Origin: Rostratula benghalensis
Lineage: Eukaryota > Chordata > Aves > Charadriiformes > Rostratulidae
Assembly (NCBI GenBank): GCA_013399305.1
Contig: VXAI01000065.1
Location: 2,990,114 to 3,054,113 of the forward strand
Direction: 5' to 3'
Length of the DNA stretch: 64,000 nucleotides
Shown here piece by piece: positions 61,601 through 64,000 of the stretch; the first letter of the stretch is position 1; every line of letters begins with the position of its first letter. The position numbers and the translations under genes were made by a program. Under the pieces are notes generated by a model, which was not told the DNA's origin, searched no databases, and saw only the letters and a list, made by a program, of their open reading frames with translations.

Positions 61601-62145
61601 CTGAGCAAAATGTGCTACACCTCAATAGAACTTTTTATTACATATAATTAATATTAACCAACCTAGTAAAGCATCTGTGTGCTAGTTACCACAGCATTTA
61701 TTGACACTACTCTAAATACCAGTTTGCTGTGCTGTTAGTAAAATTATTTTTCATGGCTGCAAAACCACAGAATATGTTACAGTGTGTAACGATTTATTCA
61801 CTTGGATAACGAACACTGAATTTGCACTACTTAAGGCAAATATCTATATATTTACACTGTCATCACCTACACTGAAACATAATGTAGTGTTCCAGTTGGT
61901 TCAATGGGCTTTGTATCAGTACCAAAATCCTGTAGTGACCAAATCTCCTATAAGGAGTTTAAACATGATTTTGACTGGCAAATTTTGGGAGATTATTTTT
62001 CAGGTGTCCATAAGTGTGTTTCAAATACTCCATTATCAGTACACAATTCTTCCCTTAGCCCTTATAGTCTTTCATCCTGGCTAGGCACAATCACAAATTG
62101 TGAAATAAAATGCCACTTGCTTCAGACAACAGATAACGAGGAAAA
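58651..62145. other. Intergenic sequence, no gene
   Basis: Very AT-rich, with several T and A runs (for example 59,480-59,491). Open frames are short and carry no domain. No gene or repeat family that I recognise. Confidence 0.55.
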
Positions 62146-62282
62146 NNNNNNNNNNNNNNNNNNNNNNNNNNNNNNNNNNNNNNNNNNNNNNNNNNNNNNN
62201 NNNNNNNNNNNNNNNNNNNNNNNNNNNNNNNNNNNNNNNNNNNNNNNNNNNNNNNNNNNNNNNNNNNNNNNNNNNNNNNNNN
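62146..62282. other. Assembly gap (137 N)
   Basis: An uninterrupted run of N. Open frames that cross it are artefacts. Confidence 1.
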
Positions 62283-63622
62283 CCTCATCTTCAGGCTAAG
62301 ATTTTACAACCCTCTGCATATAGTTTACCTTGCAGATAATCTCCACTTCATTTATGGTAAATGTGTCCTCATTAAGCCTAGCTATTTTACATTTTTCTTT
62401 CTGGATTTCACTCACCCATCTAACAGCTGCACAGTCATACTGTCCCCCCAAGAAAGCCTGCAAACCTGCACCCCAACCAGACCATATGTGCCCAAGTGTG
62501 GTAGGATTTCTGGATGCCTGGGCTCCATGAACCCACTGGGAAACTGCTCAAAAAATGTCAGAATTCATATGTCCATTTCTCTTTCTCAATATACATTTGA
62601 TTTTATCTCCTGGAAAGGCAGGAATGAAAAAATTTACTTCAAAATAAAATTCCTTAGGATTCACTATCAGTTCAGCCTGTAAATGACTTAGAAAGCCTAC
62701 AAGACTCCTTAACAAGCTTCTCCCCTTAGGTATTAATGTCTAGATCGATTCCCTAAAGTTATGTGAGAGATATCCGGGTCATTTGCAACACACTTGGTCA
62801 AACTAACTGCTTCTGAAATAAACTGATTCATTTTTAAGAAAAGGTTCTGTTTAAAGACCTGCTAGCGGGTTTCCTACTGTTAGTTTCCAAACCCTATTAA
62901 TTTTAGTTTTTGAACTTTCCTTGTGCTTGGTCTGGATTCTGCCTTTTTAAAATCATTAGTATATTGCACCATGGAATGAAGTCTGTAAAGCAGGGGTAAT
63001 AGGACCTGGCTTACACATTTGTAAAATTCAAGGACAAATATATATACAATCTTGTCAATCATTTATTTAATGACTTCTTGCCTTATTCGCCTATTACTGC
63101 ATGTAAAAAGCTTTGTTTTTTTTCCAATTTATAGCATCCTCCAATTTAATATCTCTGTAAGTTATCATAATGCTCGATTGACACAGTAACACTGTGTTCA
63201 TTTCTACAGCAATGAAATGTTAAGTCACAAATACAGAATTATGGCTGTTAACAAAATTATTCTTATCCAAGCATAAATACACCAGATAACAAATAGCAAA
63301 GGAAATATAGAAAACGGTGGGCCAACTAAATTGTTCTGCATAGAAATACAAACGAATCCGTCTTACAAGGTTGCTCAAGGGACCCTCAAAAATCATTTGC
63401 CTAGCGTTAGTTATTTTAATTAGAGGTCAAACAAAATTGCATTAGAAAATTTAAGGATGGTTTCAAGTGTCCCTAGAGGCAGGAATTTTCCTGCTGGAAA
63501 TAGGATCCTTGATACAATTGTTATACTCTACTATGGGGTCTTGCTGTGAAAAAGGTTTTCATAGGAAGACTTCAGTGGGAATTTTCTGACTGTTCTTGAC
63601 AAACAATTGACCTCTTGATATA
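62283..63622. other. Intergenic sequence, no gene
   Basis: AT-rich unique-looking sequence between the gap and the last CR1. No coding or repeat signal was found. Confidence 0.55.
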
Positions 63623-64000
63623 ATCATAGAATCAGAAAATGCTGTGGGTTGGAAGGGATCTCTAATGGTCATCTAACCCATCCCCCTGCAATGAGCAAGG
63701 ACACCTTCAACTAGACCAGGTTGCTCAGAGCTCCATCCAACCTGACCTTGAACATTTCCAGGGATCTATCAGCTCTCTGGGCAACTTGGTACAGTGTTCC
63801 ATTATCTCCCTTGTATAAAATATCTTCCTTGTAAAAAATGTCTTCCTTATAACTAACCTAAGTCTACCCTCTTTTAGTTTAAAACCATTACCTCTTGTCC
63901 TATGGCAACAGGCCATACTAAAAGGCTTGTCCCCATCTTTCTTATAGGCCCCTTTTAGGTATTGAAAGACTGGAGCTTTCCCTTCTCCAGGCTGAACAAT
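63623..64000 (-). mobile_element. CR1 LINE, minus strand, cut by window end
   Basis: The 3' tail (atcatagaatcagaaaatgc, then gggttggaaggg) is at 63,623. CR1 3' sequence continues on the minus strand to the last base (for example gaccaggttgctcagagctc and ccttctccaggctgaacaat). A frame at 63,725-63,916 gives RTRGNGFKLKEGRLRL, the usual C-terminal CR1 motif. The element extends beyond the window. Confidence 0.93.

Noticed and set aside
61904..62299. Frame across the N gap
   Set aside because: About 46 of its codons are unknown bases; the openness is an artefact.

Overview
The window is vertebrate nuclear DNA, almost certainly from a bird. The dominant repeats are CR1 LINEs, whose 3' ends carry the typical short terminal repeat (attctatg / attctgtg) and which number about a dozen copies. 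One further dispersed repeat near 46-47 kb resembles an avian LTR-type element I know from passerine genomes. Genes are sparse, introns are AT-rich, and there is no sign of operons or prokaryotic genes. Short runs of poly-A/T and one 137-base run of N indicate a draft assembly.

One protein-coding gene is present on the + strand: SH3GL2, encoding endophilin-A1, a membrane-bending adaptor of synaptic vesicle endocytosis. Exons 2 to 9 lie at 25,181-44,430. All joins are GT-AG, all phases match, and the 1,014 coding bases give residues 16-352 plus the stop. The first exon (about 15 residues, including most of the H0 amphipathic helix) is upstream of the window. Bases 1-25,180 are therefore the 3' part of the large first intron.

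Layout: 1-25,180 is intron 1, with CR1 copies at 1-2,300 (nested), 4,468-5,065 and 10,005-11,120. 25,181-44,430 holds SH3GL2 exons 2-9, with an inverted CR1 pair in intron 7 and a long polypurine tract in intron 3. 44,431 to about 45,700 is the probable 3' UTR, with candidate poly(A) signals. From 45,700 to the end is intergenic, with more CR1 copies (one nested with a visible target-site duplication), an N gap and no further gene that I recognise.

The most unusual object is at about 46,411-46,780. It is an open segment clearly derived from exon 1 of the homeobox gene DLX1. It still has the exon's 3' splice donor and what looks like the start of the intron, and it lies inside sequence that otherwise reads as a continuous avian LTR-like repeat (about 46,103-47,150). 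This suggests that a repeat element captured, or was invaded by, a piece of a developmental gene. No homeobox exon is present, so it is most likely a pseudogene fragment. No bacterial-type system, CRISPR array or RNA gene was found.
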